NCBI GenBank assembly: GCA_022823505.1
Contig: JAJEIA010000018.1
Location: 1 to 54,809, forward strand
Origin: Dehalococcoidia bacterium
GTDB taxonomy: Bacteria > Chloroflexota > Dehalococcoidia > Lucifugimonadales > UBA3495
DNA length: 54,809 bases
Direction of reading: 5' to 3'
The position numbers and the translations under genes are program-made. Below are positions 1 through 9,700 of this stretch, in pieces (position 1 is the stretch's first letter; every line of letters starts with the position of its first letter). The notes beneath the pieces are model-generated. The model was not told where the DNA came from and did no database searches. It saw only the letters and a program-made list of their open reading frames with translations.

Positions 1-151
1 GGCTGCGCAGGACCTTGCCGAAGAGCATGCCGCTCATCTCGAAGTCCGCGCCGTACTTGGCCCGGCCCGTAACCTTGTCGGCGCCGTCGTGGCGAACAGG
101 CCGCGTGCCGACGACATTATAGTTGGTGTTTGAAAGCACGATATTGGTCAT
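1..151 (-). CDS. Xanthine dehydrogenase-family molybdopterin-binding subunit, N-terminus (partial)
   Basis: Only the first 50 codons are in the window; the gene runs off the left edge. It begins with ATG at 151. The N-terminus contains VGTRPVRHDGADKVTGRAKY followed by GADFEMSGMLFGKVLRS, the usual opening of the large molybdopterin-binding subunit of the xanthine dehydrogenase/aldehyde oxidase/CO dehydrogenase family. The D-K-V-T-G-x-A-x-Y/F stretch is the family hallmark. The complete protein should be about 750-800 residues and oxidise an organic substrate with its Mo cofactor. The substrate cannot be told from this piece. It is a second, separate member from the one at 46014-48425. Confidence 0.8.
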   Translation of the reverse strand, partial: MTNIVLSNTNYNVVGTRPVRHDGADKVTGRAKYGADFEMSGMLFGKVLRS

Positions 152-286
152 AAGTCGCCTCGCTGCTGGTAGTAATTGCTGGCCGATTTTAGCACAGCGC
201 TACGTTAGCCCCAACCCCGGAGGTTTGGTAAATTCCGCACCCATGCGACACGCGAACGCGACGCAGGTTGGAAGAGGGGTTGGACA

Positions 287-760
287 TTGGATGCCATATT
301 TGACTATGTGATCGAATCCCTGCGCCGGTATACCGCGCTGCGGGCGTGGATCGCGGAAATCCTGCTGATTTTCGCTATACTGATGCTGGCGAGGCTGGCA
401 GCGGCGGTCTGGGATGGGGTCGCGATCAACGGCGAGACTTTGTGGTTCGCCTGGTGGCATACTTTCGATAACGCCGGTTCATTTGCCGATGACGCGGTGG
501 CGCTGTCGATCTCGCTGACCGCTATTGTCGAGGGAAGTTTCATGTTTCTGGCAAAAAAGCGCATCGCCATCGCCAGGGAAGATGGTCGAGAGGAAGGCCG
601 CCAGGAAGGCCGCCAAGAAGGCCGCCAGGAAGGCCGCCAAGAAGGCCGTGCTGAGGTACGCGCCGAATTGGAGCCGATAATCCGGGACCTGCAGGAGCGA
701 ATTCAACGCCTCGAAAACGGCGGCCCGCAGCAATCTTCGTCGAGCGACGATGCGAGCTGA
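287..760 (+). CDS. Small membrane protein with EGR(Q) repeat tail
   Basis: Hypothetical protein of 157 residues with a TTG start preceded by a GAAGAGGGG stretch. There is a hydrophobic segment at about 22-41 and a second at about 69-88, then a basic KKR stop. A highly charged repetitive segment (EEGRQEGRQEGRQ, residues about 100-121) leads into a helical coiled-coil-like tail and a Ser/Asp-rich end. The repeat is encoded by five near-identical 12-bp units. The same architecture (hydrophobic domain of equal length, an ET-x-W motif, KR, EGR repeats) occurs in the gene at 32514-32915. No enzymatic motif is visible and the function is unknown. EGR-type tails are common in hypothetical proteins of Chloroflexi and Cyanobacteria. 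Confidence 0.6.
   Translation: MDAIFDYVIESLRRYTALRAWIAEILLIFAILMLARLAAAVWDGVAINGETLWFAWWHTFDNAGSFADDAVALSISLTAIVEGSFMFLAKKRIAIAREDGREEGRQEGRQEGRQEGRQEGRAEVRAELEPIIRDLQERIQRLENGGPQQSSSSDDAS
591..650 (+). repeat. Five tandem 12-bp units inside the EGR-repeat gene
   Basis: Five in-frame 12-bp units of the form A[G/A]GAAGGCCGCC lie head to tail, alternating AGG and AAG at the start; the last ends in GTG. They encode the repeated E-G-R-Q tetrapeptide. Such units are prone to slippage, so copy number may vary between strains without breaking the frame. Confidence 0.85.
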
Positions 761-774
761 TTCTGGCGTTGGTT

Positions 775-1806
775 TCAGGTCAAGGGCAAAGGGGGCTGCC
801 ACAGTTTTCCGGTCTGGTTGACCGTGATTGAGTCGACCCACTTCACCCAGTCGTATCCGCGCTTGTGAGGCTCCACCATGCGGGCGGGAAATCCGTGTCC
901 AGCGGAGAGCGGCTGACCATCCACGCCGCTGGCCAGCAGCGCCCTGTCGGCTTCCGCCAGAGAATATCTACGGAAGTAGCCGGTGCGTGACCGCACCGTA
1001 ATGCTGCCAGCGCCGGGTTTGAGTCCGGCGCGCTCCAGCAATCGAGCAACGGGTACCCCGCGCCATTCGCGGGTCGTATGCCATCCGCCGGTGCAGTCCA
1101 GGGTGGCGGTGATGCGAGTATCCCAAGAGATAAGCTCCGCCACGCCGATGCTGTAAGGAGTCTCGACATGGCCGTCCACCGTCAGTTGCCACGTGCCGGG
1201 GTCGATGGCGGGCACCCGGTCGTTCAGCCACATGGTGACCGGAAAATCGGCTCCGTTTTCCGGGTAGGAGCCGGTGAACCGGCGCTCGGCGCCCGGCCCG
1301 GAGGCCAGCACTCCGGCCAACTCCGCCGTCCGCCAGGCCAGGAAGCCGGCCATCGCCAATCCGATCACCCGGAGGACGTGGCGACGGTCGACCACGTAGC
1401 GCTGACGCAGGCTGATCCGATGCCGGAACGAATGCCATAGCAGCACTGGGATCAGCATCCACGCCAGGTTCATGTGGATGGTGGTGCCGGAGAAACCCAT
1501 CCAGTCGTATGGACCGAGGTGGCTCCACGCCAGCCCAAGGCCCATGACCGCCAGGAGGCCGATCAGAAGCACGATCGACCACACCATCGAGTTCAGTGAG
1601 CCGCGCCAATTGCTCCGAGTTCGCAGTGAGCCGAGGATGTTGCGACACTTCCAGATGAAGAGCGCCAGGATTGCGAATCCGAAGATCCGGTGGAGGTGCA
1701 TCGCGCCGATCCACTCGGGGTTGGAGTGGGTGAGGCCCAGGTATCCGGTAAGCAACTCGCCGACGACCAGGGCGATCAACGCGATGTTGGCCCAGGGGAA
1801 ACGCAT
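775..1806 (-). CDS. Membrane-anchored molybdopterin oxidoreductase (sulfite oxidase fold) with cytochrome b561-like domain
   Basis: Protein of 343 residues. The first ~170 residues hold four or five membrane helices with histidines suited to haem b (HLHRIFGF near 37-43, HMNLAWM and LLWHSF further on), like a cytochrome b561/ferric-reductase-type anchor. The C-terminal half is an oxidoreductase molybdopterin-binding domain of the sulfite oxidase/MsrP fold. It has LTVDGHVETP, LDCTGGWHT (the Cys is the expected molybdenum ligand) and EWRGVPVARLLERAG. It is the last gene of a tight operon, starting 4 nt after the small membrane protein. It is probably a membrane-bound redox enzyme acting outside the cytoplasm. 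Substrate unknown. Confidence 0.8.
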   Translation of the reverse strand: MRFPWANIALIALVVGELLTGYLGLTHSNPEWIGAMHLHRIFGFAILALFIWKCRNILGSLRTRSNWRGSLNSMVWSIVLLIGLLAVMGLGLAWSHLGPYDWMGFSGTTIHMNLAWMLIPVLLWHSFRHRISLRQRYVVDRRHVLRVIGLAMAGFLAWRTAELAGVLASGPGAERRFTGSYPENGADFPVTMWLNDRVPAIDPGTWQLTVDGHVETPYSIGVAELISWDTRITATLDCTGGWHTTREWRGVPVARLLERAGLKPGAGSITVRSRTGYFRRYSLAEADRALLASGVDGQPLSAGHGFPARMVEPHKRGYDWVKWVDSITVNQTGKLWQPPLPLT

Positions 1807-1809
1807 CGG

Positions 1810-2265
1810 CTATCTGTGGTTGGCTAATCGTGCCAGGCGATGCTGATCCCGACCCCACAGGATTACGACGGCCGCCAAATCCAGGTGGAGAAGCGTGGAA
1901 ATCCAGGCCGTGAACCAGCCGGAGTCGGCGAAGACGGTGAGGCCGAGCGCCAAACGCGCCAGCATCAGGGCGAAATAGGCGCACCCGGCGGCCATAACGC
2001 ACCGGCCGGCCGTGGTACCCAGGACCCGGGCGCGGTGAACTATGGTGCAAATCGCCATGCCCAGCAGGGCCAGGATCACGATTTGGCAGGCCAGCAGCGC
2101 GGGGTACGACATGGCGCTGCCTTGCCACGCGGCGAATGGCGGCAGAAACTCCACGGGGAACCACCGCTGGACGGCTTGCCCCGCCACGCGAATCAGGAAC
2201 GCGAAGGAGAGCGCCGAGACCGCGACCACGGACCACAGTTCGATGCGAACGCCCGCTTGTATCAC
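1810..2265 (-). CDS. Four-helix membrane protein, probably haem or quinone anchor
   Basis: The reading frame is open from 2313, but the best start is GTG at 2265. It overlaps the stop of the upstream FAD oxidase as GTGA, the classical arrangement for translational coupling, and gives 151 residues. The protein has about four hydrophobic segments (WSVVAVSALSFAFLI, YPALLACQIVILALLGM, CVMAAGCAYFALMLARLALG, LLHLDLAAVVILW) and a short basic tail. Several histidines near the membrane (TIVHRARV, LLHLDL) could bind haem. I do not recognise a named family. Its place between a flavin oxidase and a molybdenum oxidoreductase suggests an electron-transfer subunit. Confidence 0.6.
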   Translation of the reverse strand: MIQAGVRIELWSVVAVSALSFAFLIRVAGQAVQRWFPVEFLPPFAAWQGSAMSYPALLACQIVILALLGMAICTIVHRARVLGTTAGRCVMAAGCAYFALMLARLALGLTVFADSGWFTAWISTLLHLDLAAVVILWGRDQHRLARLANHR

Positions 2266-3665
2266 GTCGCCGGGGAGTACGCTCGGTACCAGTCGCTGGA
2301 GAAAACGTTGCATGGATCGTAGCGCACCTTACGGGCGAGGAACTCCGGGAACTGTGGATAGCACGCGGCCAACTGGTCGGGTGTGGCAAACCTATTGTAG
2401 GTGAGGAAATAGCTGCCGTCGCGGTCGATGGACAGATCGATGAGGGCACGCAATGTGTCGGCCACACGCTGGATACCCGCCGGATGATGGTCCACGTGCA
2501 GGTTCACGACGATGCACGCGTACCGCTGTCGGGCCCAGTTGAGCATCGTCTCATCGTCGCGCTCGATGAGACGGATTGTGCCATAGATCACGTTGGCTTG
2601 CCGGCGCCGCAATTCGGATGCCGCCGACTCCATGAATCCAGCCAGTTCGGGCAACGGCACGTACAGTTCGGTGATGGTCTCGGAGCCCGGAACACGGCAA
2701 CCGAGACGCTGGTCGAGATCATGGTGGTAGTGATCGATGTACTGACTCAACTGGAAGGTGTCGCTGTCGTACAGTTGGCCGTTGGTGCTGCTGTAAAAAC
2801 CGGCGTACTCATCGAAGGCGCGGGACTTTTCCGCGTGGGACCAGTAGAGCAGTTGCCTCCAGGCGGCTTGCGTCAACATGTGCTGCGGAGGCCGGGCGTC
2901 AGCTTCGTGGTCGGCCACGGGTTGATAGCAGGACAGGACTCCGTCGCGGAGGAACCCGGGCGATTTCTCGTCGGTTCGGTACTGGAAATCGCCGTAGGTG
3001 AAGCCGTCGGCGATACGTTCCTTGAACCGGGCCTCCAGCTTGTCGATGGTGGTCATCTCAACGACGCGGCGCACGCGATGTGCCGGCATGAGCCGCAGGT
3101 CCACTGTCGCGATCACGCCAAACAGCCCATACCCGCCGATAGCCAGGCGGAACAGATCGGCGTTCTGCACCCGGTCGCAACGGATCAGGTCACCGTTGGC
3201 GTCGATCAACTCGAAGGCTTCCACGTCCTGCACCAGGGGTCGGTACGTCAACCCGCGACCGTGGCCGTTGGCCGCGAGGGCTCCTCCGATGCTGAGACGG
3301 TCCGCACCGGTCTGCTTCTGCACGACGCTCCAACGAAGGGCAGCGCCGGCCTGCATGTCACCGAGGCCGGCGACCAGGTCCGACCACATGATGCCGGCCT
3401 CAACGGTGACGATGCCCCGCTCGGCATCCAGCGCAACGATGCGGTCCAGACGGCATGTGTCCAGCAGGGTTCCGCCGGACAGGAACTGCTGACCACCCAT
3501 GGCATGGCGGCCGGCGGCGATGCTCAGGCTCTGCCCGGCGTCGCGATTTATCTGCACGGCTCGCTGTGCTTCAGGGATGGTCGCCGGTGCGATTACCTCA
3601 CCGACCTGTGTTTGGTTCAGTTGAGAATGTATGTCGTTGACTGTTGCCGCCCGCGCAGTTGTCAT
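2262..3665 (-). CDS. FAD-linked oxidase (PCMH/vanillyl-alcohol oxidase superfamily)
   Basis: Protein of 467 residues. The N-terminal half is a PCMH-type FAD-binding domain: IAAGRHAMGGQQFLSGGTLLD, an EAGIMWSDLV strand, SIGGALAANGHGRGL around the pyrophosphate loop, and IGGYGLFGVIATV. The C-terminal half ends in DPCNVFSSDWYRAY, resembling the D-P-x-x-x-F ending of sugar and alcohol oxidases such as gulonolactone, alditol and DprE1-type enzymes. It opens an operon with the membrane protein and the molybdenum oxidoreductase downstream. No signal peptide is evident, so it probably acts in the cytoplasm or on the inner membrane face. The substrate is unknown; a sugar or sugar lactone is likely. Confidence 0.85.
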   Translation of the reverse strand: MTTARAATVNDIHSQLNQTQVGEVIAPATIPEAQRAVQINRDAGQSLSIAAGRHAMGGQQFLSGGTLLDTCRLDRIVALDAERGIVTVEAGIMWSDLVAGLGDMQAGAALRWSVVQKQTGADRLSIGGALAANGHGRGLTYRPLVQDVEAFELIDANGDLIRCDRVQNADLFRLAIGGYGLFGVIATVDLRLMPAHRVRRVVEMTTIDKLEARFKERIADGFTYGDFQYRTDEKSPGFLRDGVLSCYQPVADHEADARPPQHMLTQAAWRQLLYWSHAEKSRAFDEYAGFYSSTNGQLYDSDTFQLSQYIDHYHHDLDQRLGCRVPGSETITELYVPLPELAGFMESAASELRRRQANVIYGTIRLIERDDETMLNWARQRYACIVVNLHVDHHPAGIQRVADTLRALIDLSIDRDGSYFLTYNRFATPDQLAACYPQFPEFLARKVRYDPCNVFSSDWYRAYSPAT

Positions 3666-3821
3666 GTTTTGTGTTCCGTTCCTTTATCCGGTTTGTAGCG
3701 CTGCTCCTATCTACGAGTCGGCGGGCCGCGCGGATGGGCCGCCGTGATACACTCCCGTCGCGTCGGGCGGGACGGCATCGACCCGACCCGTGCGTACCCT
3801 GGAATAGGCGGGTTATCAAGA

Positions 3822-5048
3822 ATGCAGCCACTTTCAGATTTGCGGGTTTTGGCCGTTACCGTGTTCCTGGCGGGGCCGTTTCTAAGCATGACGCTGGCAC
3901 GGCTGGGTGCCGAGGTGATCAAGATCGAGATACCGGAGCGGGGTGATCCGGTACGGGGGAATGGGCCCTTCGCCGGGCCGGACGGTATCGTCTCCGAGCA
4001 GCTGACCGAGAAGCACATCGCCACCCGGTTTTTGAAGCGCAGCCAAGGCGTCAAAAGCGTTACTTTGAACCTGAGGGACCCGCGCGGACGGGAATTGTTC
4101 CTCCAGATGGCCCGTCAATCGGACGTGGTCCTGGAGAACCTCGCGCCAGGCTCGATGACCCGGTTGGGTCTGGGTTACCAGGACGTGGCCGCCGTCAATC
4201 CGGGGATCATCTACGCCAGTATCTCCGGCTATGGCCAGACGGGTCCCTACGCCGACCAGCCGGCCCACGACCCCCAGATCCAGGGGATGAGCGGGCTGAT
4301 GGACATCAACGGCGAACCCGACGGTCCGCCGACCCGGGTGGGCTTCTACATCGGCGACCTGGTGACGCCGATGTTTGCCTCCACCGCCATCCTGTCCACG
4401 TTGCGAGAGAAGGACAAGACCGGCCAGGGCTGCTACCTGGACGTGTCGATGATGGACACGCTTGCGTCGCTGATGCTGATGGAAAACCTCGAGGAGGATA
4501 TGGCGGCCGGCATCCCGCTGCGGACCGGCAACAACAGCCGGAGCGGACCCACCGGGCAGTACCTGGCCAGCGACGGAGCCGTCATCATCACCGCCGCCAG
4601 CGACGACCAGTGGCGGCGCCTTTGCAACGCCATCGGCACGCCGGAGCTGATTGAGGACGAAAGATTTGCGCGCTACCAGGTGAGGTCGGAGAACGCCGTT
4701 GCCGCCCGCGCCGAGGTACAGGCCCGCATCGGTTCAATGACCCGTGCCGAGGCACTGGAGCGGCTGTCGGCCGGAGACGTGCCCTGTGCCCCGGTTCGCA
4801 CGGTTCCGGAGATCCTGGCCGACGATCATTTTCGCGATCGCGGGGCGTTGCGGCCGATGCGCAATGCGGCGTTCGGCGGTGAGGTTGACGAAGTGGTGGC
4901 CGGGTTCCCCGTTCTCTTTGACGGGCAACCCCTTCCCGACGTGCCGGGCGCGCCGTCGCTGGGGATGCACAACGCCGAGGTGTTGGGCGATCTGTGCGGC
5001 GTTGACGAGAGCGAGTTGGAGCGACTGCGAGGAGCGGGAGTGATCTAG
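3822..5048 (+). CDS. CaiB/BaiF family III CoA-transferase
   Basis: Protein of 408 residues starting at MQPLSDLRVLAVT; the frame is open further up, but conserved sequence begins at this ATG. Family features are the N-terminal Rossmann-like segment (FLSMTLARLGAEVIKIE), the NLRDPRGRELF helix, ISGYGQTGPY, and GQGCYLDVSMMDTL, where Asp212 matches the catalytic aspartate (Asp169 of formyl-CoA transferase). It moves CoA from one acyl-CoA to a free acid. Substrates cannot be assigned. The tail is convergent with the gene ending at 5085. Confidence 0.92.
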   Translation: MQPLSDLRVLAVTVFLAGPFLSMTLARLGAEVIKIEIPERGDPVRGNGPFAGPDGIVSEQLTEKHIATRFLKRSQGVKSVTLNLRDPRGRELFLQMARQSDVVLENLAPGSMTRLGLGYQDVAAVNPGIIYASISGYGQTGPYADQPAHDPQIQGMSGLMDINGEPDGPPTRVGFYIGDLVTPMFASTAILSTLREKDKTGQGCYLDVSMMDTLASLMLMENLEEDMAAGIPLRTGNNSRSGPTGQYLASDGAVIITAASDDQWRRLCNAIGTPELIEDERFARYQVRSENAVAARAEVQARIGSMTRAEALERLSAGDVPCAPVRTVPEILADDHFRDRGALRPMRNAAFGGEVDEVVAGFPVLFDGQPLPDVPGAPSLGMHNAEVLGDLCGVDESELERLRGAGVI

Positions 5049-5084
5049 CAGCGGCAATCGAATGTTTGTCGTTTGCCGTTGGTT

Positions 5085-5762
5085 CTACTCCGTCTCCAGC
5101 TCTTTCTGCAAAATCTGCGCCCAGTGGACTTCGCCCCGTTCGACCAACCGCTCTATGCCGGGTCTGATGCGCTGGGCTGCCACCACCGCGTGGGCGGGCT
5201 GGCCGGTGAACCGGCTCAGGTAGCCGGCGTTGCGAGTGGCGCGGTCAACGTCGCGCCAGTTGCCCGTGTATGACGCCTCTACGGCAATGTAATGGCTGTC
5301 GCCGTCGTCGCGGTGGGTCGCCTCGATGATGAGGTCGGCGTTTTCGAAGCTGGTCAGCTCGTTGGATGGGATGCCGGTAGTGTCAGCGCCATCGATCATG
5401 TCCAGCAGGTCGCCCAGTTCCAGGACCCGGTATTCCCGGCATCCGACGACCCTGACGATTCGAGCCACCATCCTGAGGGCTCCATTACGAGCGTGAGCTG
5501 CGGCTATGGGAGCCAAGCGGGAATCGAGGCGGGTTTGCCCGGTTTCTAGAGCCAGTAGCCGGCGATCGGTATTGGCCACGAACTCGGCGAGGGTTGTTTC
5601 CAACGCAGCCAGCCGGCGGTCTGTGCTTTGTGCGAACTCCGCGAATGCCTGCGGCAAGTCCAGCAGCTCTCGCGATAGCATCCTGGTGCGGAGTGCTTCG
5701 TTCCATTCCGGGTGCTCGTCCAGGATTCGGATCAGGTCTTCGATTGTATTGACCGTGGTCAT
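5085..5762 (-). CDS. Coiled-coil protein with PD-(D/E)XK-like C-terminal domain
   Basis: Hypothetical protein of 225 residues. The N-terminus (IEDLIRILDEHPEWNEALR) and a following coiled coil with a repeated TDRRL-x-ALET unit are typical of a family widespread in Chloroflexi and Cyanobacteria. The C-terminal domain contains ENADLIIEAT and HYIAVEASYTG followed by RDVDRATRNAGYL. This fits the D...E-x-x core of the PD-(D/E)XK nuclease fold, with Ser where Lys is normal. Nuclease activity is therefore uncertain. It stands alone with its own probable promoter. Confidence 0.65.
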   Translation of the reverse strand: MTTVNTIEDLIRILDEHPEWNEALRTRMLSRELLDLPQAFAEFAQSTDRRLAALETTLAEFVANTDRRLLALETGQTRLDSRLAPIAAAHARNGALRMVARIVRVVGCREYRVLELGDLLDMIDGADTTGIPSNELTSFENADLIIEATHRDDGDSHYIAVEASYTGNWRDVDRATRNAGYLSRFTGQPAHAVVAAQRIRPGIERLVERGEVHWAQILQKELETE

Positions 5763-5783
5763 GTGGATTGCCCTCTTGTTTTG

Positions 5784-5814
5784 ATTGTATCAGCCAGGCT
5801 TGGTGTCTTATCAA
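5784..5814 (-). promoter_or_regulatory. Candidate sigma-70 promoter for the 5085-5762 gene
   Basis: Reading leftwards, TTGATA (5814-5809), a 19-nt spacer and TGATACAAT with an extended -10 (TACAAT at 5789-5784) lie just upstream of the ATG at 5762. The spacer is long, which the TGn extension may offset. The leader would be short. Confidence 0.35.
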
Positions 5815-5872
5815 TCCACGCGTGGGTGGTACGATTGAGAGCGTTTCATCAGGCTAAGGAGGAAATCGTCCC

Positions 5873-6775
5873 ATGGCTCGAATCACCACCAAACCGCTCC
5901 GCTCGGTCATGTTTGTGCCTGGCAACAAGGAAGACTGGATGCGCAAGGCGCCGCAGTACGGCGCGGACGCGTTGATCCTCGATCTGGAGGACTCGGTACC
6001 CGAGTACGACAAGGATACTGCGAGGCCGCTGGTCGCCCGGATGATCGACGAGTTGTCGGCACGCGGGCAGACCCTGTTCGTCAGGGTGAACCGGTTGGAA
6101 ACTGGGCTGACCGGTTTCGACCTGGAGGCGGTCACGCGTCCCGGACTGTACGGCATCCTGTTGCCCAAGGTTGAAACTCCGGCGGACGTGGTGGAAGCGG
6201 ACGTGTTGCTGCGCTACTTCGAGCGCAAGGCTGGTATGGATCTGAACACCGTCTGCATCGACCCGGGGCTGGAAACGGCCTCCGGAATCCGCATGGCCTA
6301 TGACATCGCCATGGCCTCGGACCGGGTCGGACACATGGGCGGCAGCGGCGGCAAGGGCGGGGACACGGCCCGGAGCGTGGGTTACCGGTGGACCCTGGAG
6401 GGCACGGAAACCCTGTATCTGCGGAGCAAGGTCCTGATGGACAGCCGGGCCGCCGGGATCCAGTGGCCCATCAGCGGCGGGTGGTTCGATATCCGTGACC
6501 TGGACGGGCTGCGCCATTGGGCCAACAACCTGAAGGCGCTGGGATACACCGGGATGAACCTGATCCATCCCTCCCACGTGCCCATCGTGAACGAGATATT
6601 CACGCCGACACCGGAGGAAATCGCATTCTGGCAGGGTCTGCTGGACGCGATGGAAGAGAGCCGCAGGCAGGGTACCGCCGCGGTCACCTACGCCGGCGAT
6701 ATGGTCGACGTGGCGCACGAGGAAACCGCCAAAGCCATGCTGGAGATGTGCCGCAGCCTCGGGTTGGTGGAATAG
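5873..6775 (+). CDS. CitE-like HpcH/HpaI aldolase (acyl-CoA lyase)
   Basis: Protein of 300 residues with a strong Shine-Dalgarno (AAGGAGG, 9 nt before ATG). Recognised by SVMFVPGNKEDWMRKA, ALILDLEDSVP (the Asp/Glu pair that holds Mg2+), FVRVNRLETG, GILLPKVETP and CIDPGLETASG. This is the citrate lyase beta-chain/malyl-CoA lyase family of TIM barrels, which cleave or form a C-C bond on a CoA thioester. The exact substrate (citramalyl-CoA, malyl-CoA, methylmalyl-CoA) cannot be fixed. It ends 4 nt from the convergent FtsX gene. With the CoA-transferases nearby it points to organic-acid CoA metabolism. Confidence 0.88.
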   Translation: MARITTKPLRSVMFVPGNKEDWMRKAPQYGADALILDLEDSVPEYDKDTARPLVARMIDELSARGQTLFVRVNRLETGLTGFDLEAVTRPGLYGILLPKVETPADVVEADVLLRYFERKAGMDLNTVCIDPGLETASGIRMAYDIAMASDRVGHMGGSGGKGGDTARSVGYRWTLEGTETLYLRSKVLMDSRAAGIQWPISGGWFDIRDLDGLRHWANNLKALGYTGMNLIHPSHVPIVNEIFTPTPEEIAFWQGLLDAMEESRRQGTAAVTYAGDMVDVAHEETAKAMLEMCRSLGLVE

Positions 6776-6779
6776 TCTC

Positions 6780-9700
6780 CTAACCGCCCTCGCCGGCGCG
6801 CAGCACCCGCTGGACCTCCAGCCGGCTGGTTACGAAGGCCAGCCAGATCACAGTGACGACGCTCACCGTGGCCAACACCGCGTAGGCCAGCGCGAGCATC
6901 CGCCAGTCGGTCTCAAAAGTCAGCGGAGGCGTGGCGCGGACTCCTCCCTCGGCGACCTCCAGGACCGGCAGCAGCGCCGCGCCAATCTGTGCCCCGGCCC
7001 AGGTGCCCACGGCAACTCCGGCGATCACAACGATGGCAAGGTTGAACCAGACCACACCGTTGAGCTGACCCCGGGTGCTGCCCAGCGTCCGCAGCAGGGC
7101 GAACTCGGTCTGACGCTCCCGGGTGTCCAGCCAGCAGTACAGCGCGATTCCGGTGGCGCTGGCCAATGCCAAGGCCAGGAACATGATCACCAGCAGGCCG
7201 CCCCAACCGGCGTTGGCCAGGGGCTGCTTGCCGCGCAGGGCCGCCTCCTCCTCGGCGACGAAGGTTTTCCCGGCGGTCAGGCCCAACTGGCTGATGCTGG
7301 AAACCGCCGCGTCGCTTTCGGCCAGCGCGTGATCCAGGTCTCCGAACGCGATGTCGCGGTCCAGCCACACCTCGCTCGAGCCGCCGAAAATGCGACGACT
7401 GTGCCGGTTGGCGTATTCGACGAACTCGCCGAGGTCAGTGACGACGAAGGGCTGGTCGCGCGGGTCGACAGTGGGGAAAAAGTCCACCACTCCGGCGATC
7501 TTGATGGGCAGCGCAAAGGTGGACATGCCAAGGCTGATCTGGTCGCCAACTTCGGTGTCGGTCGCCTCAAGAATGCTGGGGCTGACCAGAGCCTTCACGG
7601 GCGGTGCGTTTTCCCCGGGCCACAGACCGGGCGCACCGATGCCTCCGGGCGCCCAACTGAAAACCGCGGAACCGGCAGTGCCGGGCCGCGCGACGTTGCG
7701 GCTGGTCTCCACCGAATAAAGCCCGGGCCGGACGTAGTCTTCGATCACGCTCCAGCCGTCCGCGGTGTTGAACGGGGCCACGAGCACGTCTCCGGAGTTG
7801 GTGTGCGCGGTCAACCCGTCGATGAAGAGCACGCCGGGGCGATCCCCGCTGGTGCGTCCGGCGATTTGCAGGTTGACGAGTGTGTGCGGCGCCACGTCGA
7901 GGCGGGGCACGTTGGGGTCGTTGGTCGGGCGTCCGCCCCGCCCCAACCGCAAGGCGGTGCCGCCCTGCAGTTTTTGCCACTCTCGGGTCTCCCGCACGTC
8001 ACCCAGTTGCACGTCGTAGAAGCGTCCCGCGCCGTCCCGCAGGCGGGCGGTGACCCCTACCAACGGCTCCCGGGCAAACGGGCCGGTTTGCGTCGTCATC
8101 GCCCACAACGACAACGCGGTGGTGCCTTCGGGGAGAGCCACGCCATCGGGAGCGTCGGTGTTCGGGGCAATTTTGGCCATCAGCTCCGGCAATCCGTCGC
8201 CATTTCCGAAATCGTCCCGCCACCAGGCGACATCGGCCAGGCGAGGAGAATCGACTGCCAGGACAGACACGCGCTGGGAGCCGAACCCCTCGGTCAGCAG
8301 GCTGCCCTCGGTTCGCATGGCTTCCGCAGAGTCCGGCAGCGCATCCGAAAGGCCGGCGAAGGCTCGGGATATTCGTCCGTTGTCGTGCTGTATGCGAATG
8401 TCCGCGCCCAGATCGTAGCGCACGCGGTCGTCGAGGCTGCGGTTCAGCGTGGCGGAAAACGCGCTTCCAACGACACCGAGGGCGGTTGCCAGCATCAACA
8501 GCGCTACGAGACTGCCCGGAGCGATCGGGTCGCGCGCGATCCGGCGGAGACCCTGCACCAGCCAGCCGGGGCCCACCGGACCTACGATGCGGGCGGATAT
8601 GCCCAGGGCCAGGGGGAACAGCCGCATGACCAACAGTCCCAACGCGATCAGTCCCAGCGCCGGCCCCAACAGCAACGCAAAATCGATTTCAAGATCACGG
8701 CTGCCCAGACTGCGCGTCAGTACGGTACCTCGGTTGGAGATCTGCCACCAGAGGAACGCGATGACAACCAGCGCCAGCAGGTCGAGGTAATAGCGATGGA
8801 CGAACGGAGTTCGCGCGGGACGGGCTCCCGATTGTCGGAACTCCACGATGCCCTTGTTCGCAGCAGCGAGGGTGGCGAGCGAGAGCACGATCACGGCCAA
8901 CGCTGCACCGGCCGCGCCCATCCCGAACGCCTGCCAGGACAGCGACACCGGAGCGCCCACCGATTCGGAGTCGAAAACCAGGCCGCCGAGGGCTTTGGCC
9001 AGCAGCGGCGAAAGCAACGCGCCCGCTATCAGGGCCGGCCCGGCCAGGAGCAGACCCTCGACCAGCGTCAGGATGCCGATCTGGATGGTGGTAGCACCGC
9101 GGCTTTTGAGCATGGCGATCTCGCCGGCCCGCGCTCGGATCACCATGCCCGCAGTGATGGTGAGGTAATACGCGAGAATACCCGTGACCAGGAACACCAT
9201 CAGGAATAGCGGGATCCTCGCCAGCAATAGCTGCTCCTCGTGCCGTTCGAGGATGCGAATCAACCCGGTGGACGTGCTCCCGTTGGGCAGGTTGTTGGTG
9301 ACATCGCGCCGGACCCGCTGCAGGTTTGATTGCAGCTCGTCGACCCGCTTGGCGGGAATACCTTCACGGTCCACCTGCACAAACCAGGCCGAACTGGTGT
9401 AAAGGCCGGGATAGCGACGGCCGATCTGCTGGCGTAACGCCTGCTCCGACGTAAACAGGGGAATCAGCGTCCACTCGTCGTCCTGGTATGCGAGCAACTT
9501 TTGCCGGCGGTACCAGTACTCGTCCTGCAGGTCGGTCGGCTCGATGACGCCCACCACCACAACGCGGGTGGAAGGTTGGCCGTCCCCTCCGGTGGCCGGC
9601 ACGATTTCGAACCCCTCGCCCAGTTCAAGGTCCAGGAATTCGAACCCCAGGGAGTCGACCACGATTTCGACGATGATTCCGTCGGTATTGCCGGTGCTGT

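Noticed and set aside
591..650. CRISPR-like repeat array
   Set aside because: Units are contiguous 12-mers in frame with a coding sequence, without spacers.
7329..9209. Long plus-strand frame of 626 codons opposite the FtsX gene
   Set aside because: It is the reverse complement shadow of a recognised permease; composition is Arg/Gly/His/Gln-rich and no domain is visible. The same holds for long frames at 2136-3698, 11271-13358, 47010-48569 and 53331-54806.
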